The position numbers and the translations under genes were made by a program. From positions 124,001 to 188,000 of the forward strand of contig NZ_LGKP01000008.1 of assembly GCF_001306135.1 (NCBI RefSeq): DNA of 64,000 nucleotides. Reading direction: 5' to 3'. This DNA is from Herpetosiphon geysericola. GTDB lineage: Bacteria > Chloroflexota > Chloroflexia > Chloroflexales > Herpetosiphonaceae. Of this stretch, positions 33,785-42,995 are shown one piece after another; position 1 is the stretch's first letter, and each line of letters begins with the position of its first letter. The notes beneath the pieces are model-generated. The model saw only the letters and a list, made by a program, of their open reading frames with translations, was not told where the DNA came from and searched no databases.

Positions 33785-34651
33785 TCACCTCCTTGTGACA
33801 TCATCAATGCTTCGAAGAATAGTGCTAAGTTGCGATTGAGTTGCGCGATTATCGACGACAACCCGCGATGGGCGACGTAAGCCACTGGCGCTTGTGTTGC
33901 CAGCGGGCAAACCAGTGGAATCAATGCCATTCCACGCGAGCAAGGCTTGGCCAAGCTCAAATCGACTGAGAATTTGTGGGCCTACAAGGTGAAATATACC
34001 ATAAAGCCTTGGTTGTTGTGCAAGTTCAAGCAAGGCTTGGGCCACATCTTCAACAAAGACAGGGCAACGCATTTCATCGGTAAATAAGGCCCCATCTCGC
34101 TCGCCACGCACCATTGCTAAAGCCATAGTGGTATTGGGGTCAAGCGGGTTTTGGCCGTACAATAGCGAGGTGCGAGCAATCGCTGCCGCAGGGTTTAGCG
34201 CTTCCACCAGCGCCTCGCCTGCTGCCTTCGATGCGCCATACGGATGGATTGGTGCTGGCACATCGCTTTCAGTATACGCCGTATCACGTCCACCCCAAAC
34301 TGCATCCGAAGAAACATGGACAAAGCGCGCCTCATGCTGAGCCGCCCACGCTGCTAACGTGGCTGTAGCTTGCACATTTACTGCCCACAAAGCCTCGTTG
34401 GTCATAGCAGCGCCCATGGCTGGCGTGACCGCTGCTGTATGAATAATTGCATTTGGCTGAATGCGATCAAGCAGAGCTTGGAGTTGGGCTTGATTCGCCA
34501 AATCGCAGGCCACATGCTCGCCTGCAAGGGCTGGGTTGCGCCAACTCTGGCTATATATTTTATTCCAAATTGTTGTCTGCTGAGCAAAATAAGCAACTCG
34601 CTGACCAAGATAGCCCGATGCTCCGGTAATTAATAAGCGACCCATTGGCAT
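33785..34651 (-). CDS. NAD-dependent sugar-nucleotide reductase/epimerase-like (RmlD family)
   Basis: A 288-residue extended SDR. The nucleotide-binding motif is 'LITGASGYLGQRVA' and the catalytic motif 'PYGASKAAGEALV' (Y-x-x-x-K), with 'HVSSDAVWGG' supplying the Ser/Thr and 'FHLVGPQILSRFELG' near the end. The short size and layout resemble dTDP-4-dehydrorhamnose reductase. The natural substrate is uncertain because no other rhamnose or LPS genes are near. No strong ribosome-binding site is seen before ATG 34651. Confidence 0.82.
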   Translation of the reverse strand: MPMGRLLITGASGYLGQRVAYFAQQTTIWNKIYSQSWRNPALAGEHVACDLANQAQLQALLDRIQPNAIIHTAAVTPAMGAAMTNEALWAVNVQATATLAAWAAQHEARFVHVSSDAVWGGRDTAYTESDVPAPIHPYGASKAAGEALVEALNPAAAIARTSLLYGQNPLDPNTTMALAMVRGERDGALFTDEMRCPVFVEDVAQALLELAQQPRLYGIFHLVGPQILSRFELGQALLAWNGIDSTGLPAGNTSASGLRRPSRVVVDNRATQSQLSTILRSIDDVTRR

Positions 34652-34716
34652 ACCAGTGCTAAAATAATGATCCTATTGTAGCCGAGCCTGCAAGCATTGC
34701 AAACGTGCTTATTAGT

Positions 34717-35457
34717 TTAGGCGCTTGATGCTACTGGTTCAAAAACCGTGAGGATTGCCTGTGGTTGATAGCCCAATTTTTGGTAGAGTGGTAGGCCAGC
34801 CTCGGAGGCTACAAGTACGCTCCAATGTTCGCCAAGCGCTGCTGCTTGCTGCAAAACAGCGATCATCAGCGCCTGAGCAATCCCACGCCGCCGATAGTTG
34901 GGGGCAGTATATAAATTTGTCACATAGCTATGCGCTGGATCAACCTGGCAAACCCGCACTCGCGCCACCACCTCAGCATCAAGCAGAATAAAACTATGGC
35001 GTAGCCGTGGCTCATGCAGGCGAGTGGCCGTGATCCAAGCTCGCTTGGCTGGATCATGCGTGTTGAGCCATTCCATCTCGGCGATGGTTGTAGCTTGGGC
35101 TATTGAATAGCGCGGCTCGAACGCTGGCACATCGTTGAGCGAGCGGGCAAGCAGCACTTCGCTTGAGCTATGGCGATAGCCTGCGGCGTGGTAGGTGGCA
35201 TGCTCGCTTGCTGGCCGATCAACGAGCGTAATGCGATGATCGGTGCTTGGCTGGTAGGCTGCAAGCAGCGCAAGCACCTCCGCAGGCGAATGGGTTTGCA
35301 CAATCGCCTCATCAGCAATCTGGCGCTGCTGATTCCAAACATCATCACTATGCAGAATGTTGAGGCCATTCAATTGCTGGCGATTTGAGCGATTTTCAGC
35401 ACTAGCAATCCCAATCTCGCCGTTCATAAAAATTTCCAAGGCGTGCTTGCGCTGCAT
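34717..35457 (-). CDS. GNAT-family N-acetyltransferase
   Basis: A 246-residue protein with a C-terminal GNAT domain: the acetyl-CoA loop is 'YTAPNYRRRGIAQALMIAVL' (RRxGxA) followed by 'LVASEAGLPLYQKLGYQPQ'. The N-terminal half is a less conserved, GNAT-like region. ATG 35457 has GGGGAG 7 bp upstream and is preferred over TTG 35472. The acceptor substrate is unknown. Confidence 0.85.
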   Translation of the reverse strand: MQRKHALEIFMNGEIGIASAENRSNRQQLNGLNILHSDDVWNQQRQIADEAIVQTHSPAEVLALLAAYQPSTDHRITLVDRPASEHATYHAAGYRHSSSEVLLARSLNDVPAFEPRYSIAQATTIAEMEWLNTHDPAKRAWITATRLHEPRLRHSFILLDAEVVARVRVCQVDPAHSYVTNLYTAPNYRRRGIAQALMIAVLQQAAALGEHWSVLVASEAGLPLYQKLGYQPQAILTVFEPVASSA

Positions 35458-35567
35458 GGTTCTGCTCCCCAATAATTACTTAAACGATGGAAATACTCTA
35501 TTCCAAAGGCCCAAATTGCATCTTATACTAGGTTTATTGGCTCTTGATCGGCCTAACGAGGGAATCT

Positions 35568-36311
35568 ATGACTGAACTATTTGATCAGGGTCTGATTGCA
35601 ACCTTGCGGGCAGCCCGTTCGCTCACAATTTTGACCGGAGCGGGGATGTCGGCAGAGAGTGGCATCCCAACATTTCGTGATAGTTTGACTGGACTTTGGA
35701 ACACATTTGAGATTGAACAAGTGGCAAGTTTGGCGGGCTATTTGCAGCAACCGCAAGCAGTTTGGGGTTGGTATCACACCCATCGCCAACAGATTTTGGC
35801 TGTTCAGCCCAATTTAGGTCATGTTGCTTTAGCTCAACTTGAGCAACATATCTCAAGTGTCACACTGATTACCCAAAATATCGATGCTCTGCATCAGCGA
35901 GCTGGCTCAAGCAATGTGATCGAGTTGCATGGCACAATTGATACTATTCGGTGTAGTGCTGGTGATCATGGTATTTCAGCTTGGCCTGATCAGCCAGATT
36001 TGCCGCTTTGTGCGGTTTGTGGTGCGCCATTACGCCCTGATGTGGTTTGGTTTGGTGAACGTTTGGATCTTGCCAAGATTCAGGCGGCTGAATTCGCTAG
36101 CCAAACCTGTGATGTATTTTTGGCAATTGGCACATCGGGCTTGGTTGCCCCAGCAGCGACCTTTCCGATGACAGCCCGAGCGCATCGTGCCCGTTTGATC
36201 GACCTGAATCTTGAGGATACGCCGTTGAGCCGCCATGCGCGCCATCGTTTACGTGGCCCAGCAGCGCAACTATTGCCAGCCTTGGTTGCTGCAACCTGGC
36301 CTGAGGCCTAA
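35568..36311 (+). CDS. Sirtuin (Sir2/CobB-type NAD-dependent deacylase)
   Basis: A 247-residue sirtuin with 'LTGAGMSAESGIPTFRD', 'TQNIDALHQRAG', catalytic His in 'VIELHGTID', 'WFGERLD' and 'AIGTSGLV'. The zinc region has three cysteines (RCSAGDHG ... CAVC), the reduced pattern also seen in CobB. The acyl-pocket 'WYHTHRQQ' keeps the tyrosine, but the arginine is one position later than in the YxxR motif of desuccinylases. ATG 35568 follows GAGGGA. It probably removes acetyl or related groups from protein lysines. Confidence 0.92.
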   Translation: MTELFDQGLIATLRAARSLTILTGAGMSAESGIPTFRDSLTGLWNTFEIEQVASLAGYLQQPQAVWGWYHTHRQQILAVQPNLGHVALAQLEQHISSVTLITQNIDALHQRAGSSNVIELHGTIDTIRCSAGDHGISAWPDQPDLPLCAVCGAPLRPDVVWFGERLDLAKIQAAEFASQTCDVFLAIGTSGLVAPAATFPMTARAHRARLIDLNLEDTPLSRHARHRLRGPAAQLLPALVAATWPEA

Positions 36312-36388
36312 GTTTGTGCAATTTGCTCGAATAGGTTTTGGATAGTTTGCCTAGTGGTGGCGATTTTTGGCTCGGCTATACTGGCGTA

Positions 36389-37084
36389 ATGATGCTGAAC
36401 CCTGCTTTGGCCCAACTCAAATTATTGCAACTTGCCGATAGCGCCTTGCCAATTGGCTCAACCGCCCATTCGTATGGCGTTGAATCGTTGGTGGCCGAGG
36501 GCCAACTTGGCGTGGCTGGCCTCGGCCAGTTTCTGCACGCCTTTGTGCAGGAGAGCGGCCAACTTGAAGCCTATTTGGCCTATCAGGCTTGGCGATTGGC
36601 TGATGTGAGTGCATTTGATCAGGCTTGGCTCGATTTGAACGATCAGGCAGCGGCCTTCAAGCCAGCCCGCGAGAGCCGTCATGCTAGCGCTGTGCTTGGT
36701 CGACGTTTGTTAAGTTTGGCCTTGCAACTAGAACCCTTGCCACGTTGGCATCAAGCCAGTAGCCTCGCCCAAACCCAGCAGATCGAAACTCACCATAGCT
36801 GTGTGTTTGGCATGGTTGCAGCTGGCTTGAGAATTGAGGCCGAGGCCATGCTTGTAGCCTTATTGCAACAAATGACATTAAGTTTAATTTTGGCCTGCCA
36901 AAAAATTTTGCCGCTTGGCCAAGTGCAGGCCCAGCAATTGTTATGGCAGTTGCATCCAAGCATTCAAGCGGTGGTTGCTCAAACCCCAAGCACCTCGTTT
37001 GCCGACCTCGTACCATGCAGCATTGGCTTAGATGGTGCGAGTATGCGTCACCCCTTGTTGGGGACGCGCCTGTTTATAAGTTGA
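36389..37084 (+). CDS. ureF: Urease accessory protein UreF
   Basis: A 231-residue protein opening the urease operon. It is a UreF by 'LLQLADSALPIGSTAHSYGVESLV' and the C-terminal 'STSFADLVPCSIGLDGASMRH'. It works with UreD and UreG in loading nickel on the apo-urease. ATG 36389 (or 36392) has no ribosome-binding site, and a TATACT lies only 7 bp upstream. A leaderless transcript is possible, or the real start is elsewhere. Its stop overlaps the next start by 1 bp. Confidence 0.92.
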   Translation: MMLNPALAQLKLLQLADSALPIGSTAHSYGVESLVAEGQLGVAGLGQFLHAFVQESGQLEAYLAYQAWRLADVSAFDQAWLDLNDQAAAFKPARESRHASAVLGRRLLSLALQLEPLPRWHQASSLAQTQQIETHHSCVFGMVAAGLRIEAEAMLVALLQQMTLSLILACQKILPLGQVQAQQLLWQLHPSIQAVVAQTPSTSFADLVPCSIGLDGASMRHPLLGTRLFIS

Positions 37085-37947
37085 TGCAAACACTGTCGCG
37101 CCTTGAGCGCATGCATGGCCATTTGGCGCTCGATTTTACGCTCAAGCAGCAACGCACGCGTTTGATGGTGCGCGAACATCGGCCACCATTGCAGGTTGTG
37201 CGCGATTTTGGGCTGGCTGATGGCACCAGTTTTGTGCATTTGCATAATGTTGCTGGCGGCGTGTTGGCGGGCGATCAGCTGACTACTACAATCAATTTAG
37301 CCGCCTCAACCAAAGCCCAACTAACCACCACCAGCTCAACGCGAATCTATCGCAGCGATGGCGAGCAAGTGGCTTATCAAGCGGTGCAGGCCAATTTGGC
37401 CGAACATAGCTTGTTGGAATATTGGCCAGATACGACGATTCCATTTGCTGAGAGTGTGTATCAGCAACAGACCCGCATCGATTTGGCGGATGATGCTGGG
37501 TTATGTTGGTGGGAATTTCTTGCGCCTGGCCGCGAAGCCTATGGCGAGCGCTTTGCTTATCGCCGGCTGCGTTTGGATTGCGATATTTATGCCTTGGGTC
37601 GGCCATTATTGCTTGATCGCATGCGTTTGCAACCAAGCCTGCAACAGCTCAATAATCCATTGTATTTTGGCAACTACAGCTATTTGGCTACGGGCTACAT
37701 CTGTCGGGTTGGGCTGGATGCTGGCCTGTGGAAAGCCCTCGAAGCCGAATTAATGGCGTTTGCTGCGAGCCAAACCAAGCTTGGTCGCTGTTTGTGGGGC
37801 GTGAGTTGTTTGGCTGCTCATGGCTTGGTGATTCGCGGCCTCAGCAGCAACAGCCGCGATCTGCTGGCGACGGCATTTGAATATTGGCGCTTTGCCAAAC
37901 AAGCCTTGTATGGCACAAGCCCGAATCTGCCGCGCAAAATTTATTAG
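37084..37947 (+). CDS. ureD: Urease accessory protein UreD
   Basis: About 287 residues if ATG 37084 is used. The upstream frame is open to 36943 but would overlap ureF deeply, and UreD homology begins around 'GHLALDFTLKQQRTRL'. Conserved features include 'FVHLHNVAGGVLAGDQL', 'AQLTTTSSTRIYRS' and 'WWEFLAPGREAYGERF'. It is the scaffold that binds apo-urease and passes nickel from UreG. It is coupled to ureF by TGATG overlap. Confidence 0.93.
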   Translation: MQTLSRLERMHGHLALDFTLKQQRTRLMVREHRPPLQVVRDFGLADGTSFVHLHNVAGGVLAGDQLTTTINLAASTKAQLTTTSSTRIYRSDGEQVAYQAVQANLAEHSLLEYWPDTTIPFAESVYQQQTRIDLADDAGLCWWEFLAPGREAYGERFAYRRLRLDCDIYALGRPLLLDRMRLQPSLQQLNNPLYFGNYSYLATGYICRVGLDAGLWKALEAELMAFAASQTKLGRCLWGVSCLAAHGLVIRGLSSNSRDLLATAFEYWRFAKQALYGTSPNLPRKIY

Positions 37948-37962
37948 CACGAGGCTTAATCA

Positions 37963-38265
37963 ATGCATTTAACTCCGCGTGAACAAGAAAAATTGCTGAT
38001 TGTGGTGGCCGCCGATTTGGCGCGGCGGCGTCAGGCGCGTGGCCTCAAGCTGAATTACCCCGAAGCGGTGGCGATTATCAGCGCCGAATTGCTGGAAGCA
38101 GCCCGCGATGGCAAAAGCGTCGCCGAAATTATGAGCTATGGCACGACGATTTTGAGCGTTGATGATGTGATGGATGGCGTTGCCACGATGATTCACGAGG
38201 TGCAAGTTGAGGCAACCTTTCCTGATGGCACCAAACTTGTGACTGTGCACGACCCAATTCGTTAA
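37963..38265 (+). CDS. ureA: Urease gamma subunit UreA
   Basis: A 100-residue separate gamma subunit of standard length: '[23 protein letters not shown]', '[21 protein letters not shown]' and the end '[18 protein letters not shown]'. GAGG lies upstream. The gene is 15 bp after ureD and 13 bp before ureB. Structural subunit of the urea-hydrolysing enzyme. Confidence 0.97.
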   Translation: MHLTPREQEKLLIVVAADLARRRQARGLKLNYPEAVAIISAELLEAARDGKSVAEIMSYGTTILSVDDVMDGVATMIHEVQVEATFPDGTKLVTVHDPIR

Positions 38266-38278
38266 ACAGGAGCCGCGA

Positions 38279-38671
38279 ATGCAGCCAGGCGAATATTTAA
38301 TCGATCAACCAAACGAGGCAATTGCTGCCAATCTTGGCCGTGCAACCTGCGAAATCCTCGTTGCCCACACTGGCGATCGGCCAATTCAGGTTGGCAGCCA
38401 TTATCACTTTTTCGAGGTCAATCGGGCTTTAGTCTTTGATCGTAGGCTTGCCTATGGGATGCATCTCAATATTCCTGCGGGCACGGCGGTGCGTTTCGAG
38501 CCAGGCGATAGCAAAATCGTCAATTTGGTGGCTTTTGCTGGCTCACGCCAGATCTATGGCCATAATGGCTTGGTCAACGGTGCCTTAGATGCAGCTGATC
38601 AAGTACAACTAAGCCTCAGTGCTGCCCAGCAGCAGCAATTTGGCCATCGCCCGCAAGGAGATTTGGAATGA
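38279..38671 (+). CDS. ureB: Urease beta subunit UreB
   Basis: A 130-residue beta subunit: '[10 protein letters not shown]', '[15 protein letters not shown]', '[17 protein letters not shown]' and '[10 protein letters not shown]'. AGGAG precedes the ATG. The C-terminal tail, with a Gln-rich segment, is somewhat longer than the core family. It overlaps ureC by 4 bp (ATGA). Confidence 0.97.
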   Translation: MQPGEYLIDQPNEAIAANLGRATCEILVAHTGDRPIQVGSHYHFFEVNRALVFDRRLAYGMHLNIPAGTAVRFEPGDSKIVNLVAFAGSRQIYGHNGLVNGALDAADQVQLSLSAAQQQQFGHRPQGDLE

Positions 38672-40377
38672 GCCTTTGGATTCCGCGCCAAACCTATGCC
38701 GATTTGTATGGCCCAACCAAAGGCGACCGCCTGCGTTTGGCTGATACTGAATTAATTATCGAGATTGAGCACGATTTTGCCCATTATGGCGATGAAATTA
38801 CCTTCGGCGGCGGTAAGGTGATTCGCGATGGCATGGGCCAAAGTAGTAGCGCCCACAATGTACTTGATTTAGTCATCACCAATGCGATCATCATCGATCA
38901 TTGGGGCATCGTCAAAGGCGATATTGGGATCAAACAAGGTCGAATTGTCAAAGTTGGCAAGGCTGGTAATCCCGACACGATGGCCGGAGTTGACCCCGAA
39001 TTGGTGGTTGGCGCGAATACCGAGGTGATCGCTGGCGAGCATCTGATCGTCACTGCTGGCGGGATTGATAGCCATATTCACTTTATTGCGCCTGGCCAAA
39101 TTCCCGAAGCGCTTTCGAATGGTGTGACCACCCTGCTTGGCGGCGGCACTGGCCCAGCCACGGGCACAAAGGCGACGACTTGCACGCCAGGCGTTTGGAA
39201 TATGGCGCGCATGTTGCAAGCAGCCGATGCTTGGCCAGTCAATATTGGCTTCTTGGGCAAAGGCAATGCCGCTCAGCCAGAATCGTTGATTCAGCAAATT
39301 CAGGCTGGCGCGTGTGGCTTAAAATTGCACGAAGATTGGGGCACAACGCCTGCTGCAATCGACATGTGCTTGAGCGTAGCCGACCAATACGACGTGCAAG
39401 TGGCAATTCATACCGACACGATCAACGAAGCTGGCTTTTTAGAAGATACGCTGCGAGCGATTGCTGGCCGTACTATCCACACCTATCATACTGAAGGCGC
39501 TGGCGGTGGCCATGCTCCCGATATTATCAAAATTGCTGGCGAACGTTATGTGCTGCCCTCATCAACCAACCCTACCCGCCCGTATACCGTCAATACGATT
39601 GCCGAACACCTTGATATGTTGATGGTTTGCCACCACCTTAACCCGCAAGTGCCCGAAGATGTGGCCTTTGCTGAAAGCCGCATTCGGCCAGAAACGATCG
39701 CCGCCGAAGATATTTTGCACGATCTCGGCGTAATTAGCATGATTTCGAGCGATTCGCAGGCGATGGGTCGGATTGGCGAAGTTGTGACCCGCACCTGGCA
39801 AACCGCCCACAAAATGAAGGTTCAACGCGGCCCGTTGCTTGGTGATTCGGCGCGCAACGATAATCAACGGGTCAAGCGCTATATTGCCAAATACACGATC
39901 AATCCAGCCTTGGCCCATGGCATTGCTCATGAGGTTGGCTCGCTTGAGCCAGGCAAATTGGCTGATTTGGTGCTCTGGCAGCCAGCCTTTTTTGGCGTAA
40001 AACCAGAGCTGATTGTTAAAGGCGGCATGATTGCTTGGAATGCCATGGGCGATGCCAACGCGTCGATTCCTACGCCGCAACCAGTGCTCTATCGCCCAAT
40101 GTTTGGGGCCTTTGGCGGGGCGATTGGGGCTACGAGTTTGACTTTTGTTTCGGCGGCGGCTCAACAAGCAGGCCTTGGCCAACAATTGAGTTTGCAGAAG
40201 AAAACTGCTGCGGTGCGTGGTTGCAGGAGCGTCCAAAAAGCCGATCTCATTCACAACAACGCAACACCAACAATTGAAGTTGATCCTGAAACCTATGCTG
40301 TGCGCGCTGATGGCGAACTATTGACCTGCGAGCCAGCCAGCAGTTTGCCCTTGGCTCAGCGCTATTTTTTATTCTAA
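38668..40377 (+). CDS. ureC: Urease alpha (catalytic) subunit UreC
   Basis: A 569-residue catalytic subunit at normal length. The nickel ligands and carbamylated lysine are in place: '[13 protein letters not shown]' (HxH), 'GLKLHEDWG' (Lys), 'AIHTDTINE', '[14 protein letters not shown]', and the active-site flap '[22 protein letters not shown]' with Cys-His. It hydrolyses urea to ammonia and carbamate. All key residues are present, so the enzyme should be active once nickel is inserted. Confidence 0.98.
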   Translation: MSLWIPRQTYADLYGPTKGDRLRLADTELIIEIEHDFAHYGDEITFGGGKVIRDGMGQSSSAHNVLDLVITNAIIIDHWGIVKGDIGIKQGRIVKVGKAGNPDTMAGVDPELVVGANTEVIAGEHLIVTAGGIDSHIHFIAPGQIPEALSNGVTTLLGGGTGPATGTKATTCTPGVWNMARMLQAADAWPVNIGFLGKGNAAQPESLIQQIQAGACGLKLHEDWGTTPAAIDMCLSVADQYDVQVAIHTDTINEAGFLEDTLRAIAGRTIHTYHTEGAGGGHAPDIIKIAGERYVLPSSTNPTRPYTVNTIAEHLDMLMVCHHLNPQVPEDVAFAESRIRPETIAAEDILHDLGVISMISSDSQAMGRIGEVVTRTWQTAHKMKVQRGPLLGDSARNDNQRVKRYIAKYTINPALAHGIAHEVGSLEPGKLADLVLWQPAFFGVKPELIVKGGMIAWNAMGDANASIPTPQPVLYRPMFGAFGGAIGATSLTFVSAAAQQAGLGQQLSLQKKTAAVRGCRSVQKADLIHNNATPTIEVDPETYAVRADGELLTCEPASSLPLAQRYFLF

Positions 40378-40390
40378 CTGCGAGGAATGT

Positions 40391-41041
40391 ATGCAGGAAC
40401 CCCTGTTGCGAATTGGGATTGCCGGCCCAGTGGGCAGTGGCAAAACAGCTTTAGCCCATTGTTTGAGCGTGCATCTCACCAAGCGCTACTCGGTAGCCGT
40501 GGTAACCAACGATATTTACACCAAAGAAGATGCAGAATTTTTGCTGCGCCAAGGTGTGTTGCCAGCAGAACGGGTGCGCGGGGTGGAAACTGGCGGCTGC
40601 CCACACTCGGCGATTCGCGATGATGCCTCGATGAACCTCGAAGCGATTGCCGATTTATGTGCAACCCTGCCCGATTTGCAAATTGTGTTTGTTGAGAGCG
40701 GCGGCGATAATCTGGCGGCCTCGTTTAGCCCAGAGTTGGTCGATTATTGGATATATGTCATCGATGTGGCTGGCGGTGATAAAGTTCCGCGCAAAGGTGG
40801 CCCGGGCGTGACGCGCTCCGATTTATTGGTGATCAACAAAATTGATCTGGCTGAGCTGGTTGGCGCATCGTTGGATGTAATGGAGCACGATGCCAAACAG
40901 ATGCGTGGTGAATTACCGCTGGTGTTCACCAACCTCAAGGCTGAAACTGGCTTAGATCAGGTGCTCGCTTGGATTGATCAAGTCTATGCAGCGCCACGGC
41001 CTGAGCCAATTCAGATTCATGATCATCACCATCATCACTAG
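40391..41041 (+). CDS. ureG: Urease accessory GTPase UreG with histidine-rich tail
   Basis: A 216-residue SIMIBI GTPase with P-loop [10 protein letters not shown], the metal-binding '[14 protein letters not shown]' (Cys-Pro-His), '[18 protein letters not shown]' and '[15 protein letters not shown]'. It delivers nickel through UreF/UreD. The C-terminus ends '[10 protein letters not shown]', a nickel-binding type tail normally found on UreE or at the N-terminus of some UreG proteins. No ureE is present in the operon, so the tail may replace its nickel-storage function. Confidence 0.96.
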   Translation: MQEPLLRIGIAGPVGSGKTALAHCLSVHLTKRYSVAVVTNDIYTKEDAEFLLRQGVLPAERVRGVETGGCPHSAIRDDASMNLEAIADLCATLPDLQIVFVESGGDNLAASFSPELVDYWIYVIDVAGGDKVPRKGGPGVTRSDLLVINKIDLAELVGASLDVMEHDAKQMRGELPLVFTNLKAETGLDQVLAWIDQVYAAPRPEPIQIHDHHHHH

Positions 41042-41048
41042 GATTTAC

Positions 41049-41083
41049 AGGCAGCAACAGCCTTGATGGCGCTGTTGCTGCCT
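41049..41083. terminator. Perfect 13-bp hairpin after the urease operon
   Basis: AGGCAGCAACAGC / GCTGTTGCTGCCT with a 9-nt loop, 8 bp after the ureG stop. No T-run. Confidence 0.65.
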
Positions 41084-41335
41084 TCATCGGGCTACCTGCC
41101 AACCATTCTGGCGCGAAATGTTTGATCTTGGTTGATTTATGAACCTAACGCGCTTGATCCTCGGGCTGAAACGAAATCAATTACCGACTGTTTGAAGCCA
41201 AAGACTGCTTGAAAGCTGCTAGTGTGTGTGATGATATATTAATATAATGCTAATCGTAATTAAGCGCAATTTCTAAACAAAAACCTCAGGTAGAGTAAGC
41301 TGCCTGACTATACCATGCAGGCATAAAAAAGTATC

Positions 41336-41364
41336 TTGCAGAAAAAGTTAAAAATTGGTATAAT
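41336..41364 (+). promoter_or_regulatory. Strong sigma-70-type promoter upstream of the MFS exporter
   Basis: TTGCAG (41336-41341), an exact 17-bp A-rich spacer and TATAAT (41359-41364). It predicts a leader of about 270 nt before the coding start at 41642. The preceding 41084-41335 holds nothing recognisable. Confidence 0.75.
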
Positions 41365-41370
41365 TCGCCT

Positions 41371-41641
41371 CACGATCATAGCCTACATTCCAACTTCTGA
41401 TTTACAGTCTAGCAGGCCAGAGAGACCAGCCATCCATGCCGATAACTGCTTTCCGCGCCAATGCTTGCCACGAATGCTCGCGAATGCTCAGCAGCAACGC
41501 AGCAGCGTACTCATAACTCCAAGATTGTTGGGCTAAGGGTTCCACGCTGAAACTCCCATGCACACGATTGCACACGATTTAAGCTGAGCAAGCCGAATGT
41601 GGGGAGGTTGCTCAGCGTAGCGCGAAATTGTAGGAGGAAGC
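41371..41641 (+). promoter_or_regulatory. Long 5' leader of the MFS exporter with hairpin and possible leader peptide
   Basis: The leader contains a possible 26-codon ORF (41436-41516, MPITAFRANACHECSRMLSS...) without a clear ribosome-binding site. Close to the gene is a perfect 9-bp stem (GCTGAGCAA 41583-41591 / TTGCTCAGC 41608-41616), ending 15 bp before the AGGAGG site. The layout recalls translational attenuation of antibiotic exporters. I could not match a known riboswitch. Confidence 0.4.
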
Positions 41642-42904
41642 ATGACCTCAAGTACCTCGGAGAACGGTTTATTTCGGCCCTTACAACAACGCTTGTTTGC
41701 AATGCTCTGGACTGGGCAAACGATTTCGCGTTTGGGCGATACGATGTATCAAGTTGCGCTCTCGTTGTGGGTTTTGGAAAAAACCGGCTCGGCTACTGCG
41801 ATGGGCTTAGTGTTAATCTGTTCGTTTGCGCCGATGATCATCTTTTCATTGCTCGGTGGCGCTGCGGTTGATCGCTTTTCGCGTGGTTGGCTGATGTTTA
41901 GCTCCGATATGCTGCGGGCCTTAATTGTTGGTGGCGTTGGGATTCTGGCCCTGACGAATACCTTACAACTTTGGCATATTTATGCGGCTAGTATCTCGTT
42001 TGGCTTCTTTGATTCGTTTTTTCAGCCAGCATATAGCGCTTTAGTGCCCGATGTTGTGCCAGCAGAATCGTTGCCTGGCGCCAACTCGCTGACTGCTTTG
42101 AGTGCCCAAATGACCTTGATTTTGGGGCCATTGATTGCCTCCTTGATTGTGGGTATCGGCGGCGCACCAACCGCATTTTTATTCAACAGTTTCTCGTTTT
42201 TGGTTTCTGGCTTGTGCTTAATACCGTTGCTCTCAACCGATGCCAGTCGCGCGAAAGCTCGACGCTCGACTGGCATTTTAAAAGATGTTGGCGCAGGCCT
42301 GAGAACGGTCAGCATGAATCCTTGGCTCTGGATGACGATTATTCTTTCGTCGATGGCCAATATGCTGTTGGCTGCCCCAGCCCAAACTGCGTTGCCAATT
42401 CTGATCAATAAATTTTTGCTATTGCCTAGTGAACGACTTGGCTGGGCACATGCAAGCATTGCCTTGGGCGCGGTTTCGGCCTCGATTTGGCTGAGCAAAG
42501 GCAATCGTTTGCGCCGCCGTGGCTTGATGAGCTATGGTGCCTTGTTTTTGGCTAGCTTAGCAACCTTGGTTGTTGGCGTAATTGGCTTTAATGTTGGCGT
42601 GCTTGGCAGCACTATCGCCTTAGCTGCCTTGCTTGGCGTGTTGGTCTTTCGTGGGGTTGGGATTGCAACCTTTGGCTTGATTTGGACGCATACTATGCAA
42701 GAAATGGTTGATCGCGAACAACTCGGGCGGGTTGCTAGCATCGACTTGCTTGGCTCGGTCGCGTTGTTGCCAATTGGCTATGGCCTAGCTGGGATCATCG
42801 CCGACAACTTTGGCGCTCCAGCCTTGTTTGCTACCTGTGGCGCAATTATGTTGGTTATGACGACCTTGTTTAGCTTCCACCCTGCCGTCCGCAAATTAAA
42901 CTAA
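41642..42904 (+). CDS. MFS drug exporter (macrolide-efflux-like)
   Basis: A 420-residue, 12-TM MFS protein. 'WTGQTISRLGDTMYQVALSLWVLEKTGSATAMGLVLICSFAP' and 'GVGIATFGLIWTHTMQEMVDREQLGRVASID' match the Mef/enterobactin-exporter-like subgroup. ATG 41642 follows AGGAGG. It is expressed from a strong promoter through a long structured leader and closed by a T-rich terminator. It probably exports a hydrophobic drug or natural product. The specificity cannot be read. Confidence 0.87.
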   Translation: MTSSTSENGLFRPLQQRLFAMLWTGQTISRLGDTMYQVALSLWVLEKTGSATAMGLVLICSFAPMIIFSLLGGAAVDRFSRGWLMFSSDMLRALIVGGVGILALTNTLQLWHIYAASISFGFFDSFFQPAYSALVPDVVPAESLPGANSLTALSAQMTLILGPLIASLIVGIGGAPTAFLFNSFSFLVSGLCLIPLLSTDASRAKARRSTGILKDVGAGLRTVSMNPWLWMTIILSSMANMLLAAPAQTALPILINKFLLLPSERLGWAHASIALGAVSASIWLSKGNRLRRRGLMSYGALFLASLATLVVGVIGFNVGVLGSTIALAALLGVLVFRGVGIATFGLIWTHTMQEMVDREQLGRVASIDLLGSVALLPIGYGLAGIIADNFGAPALFATCGAIMLVMTTLFSFHPAVRKLN

Positions 42905-42928
42905 GCGTAGACTGACAGATAAACCTCA

Positions 42929-42959
42929 ACCACGGCTCACTGCGAGGCGTGGTTTTTTT
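42929..42959 (+). terminator. Terminator of the MFS exporter gene
   Basis: ACCACG / CGTGGT stem followed by a run of seven Ts. Confidence 0.8.
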
Positions 42960-42995
42960 GCGCTATAATCGGCTATATTTGCAAAAGGAGCATTC

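Noticed and set aside
40999-41041. His-rich UreG end as a cloning tag artefact
   Set aside because: It is continuous with natural codon use (mixed CAT/CAC, aspartate included), a terminator-like hairpin follows, and His-rich ends are normal in urease accessory proteins.
41336-41536. 66-codon ORF upstream of the MFS exporter
   Set aside because: It begins inside the -35/-10 promoter region and has no ribosome-binding site.
41530-41570. T-box-like sequence (aagggttcc) in the exporter leader
   Set aside because: It does not match the conserved T-box core, and no specifier loop or terminator pair was found.
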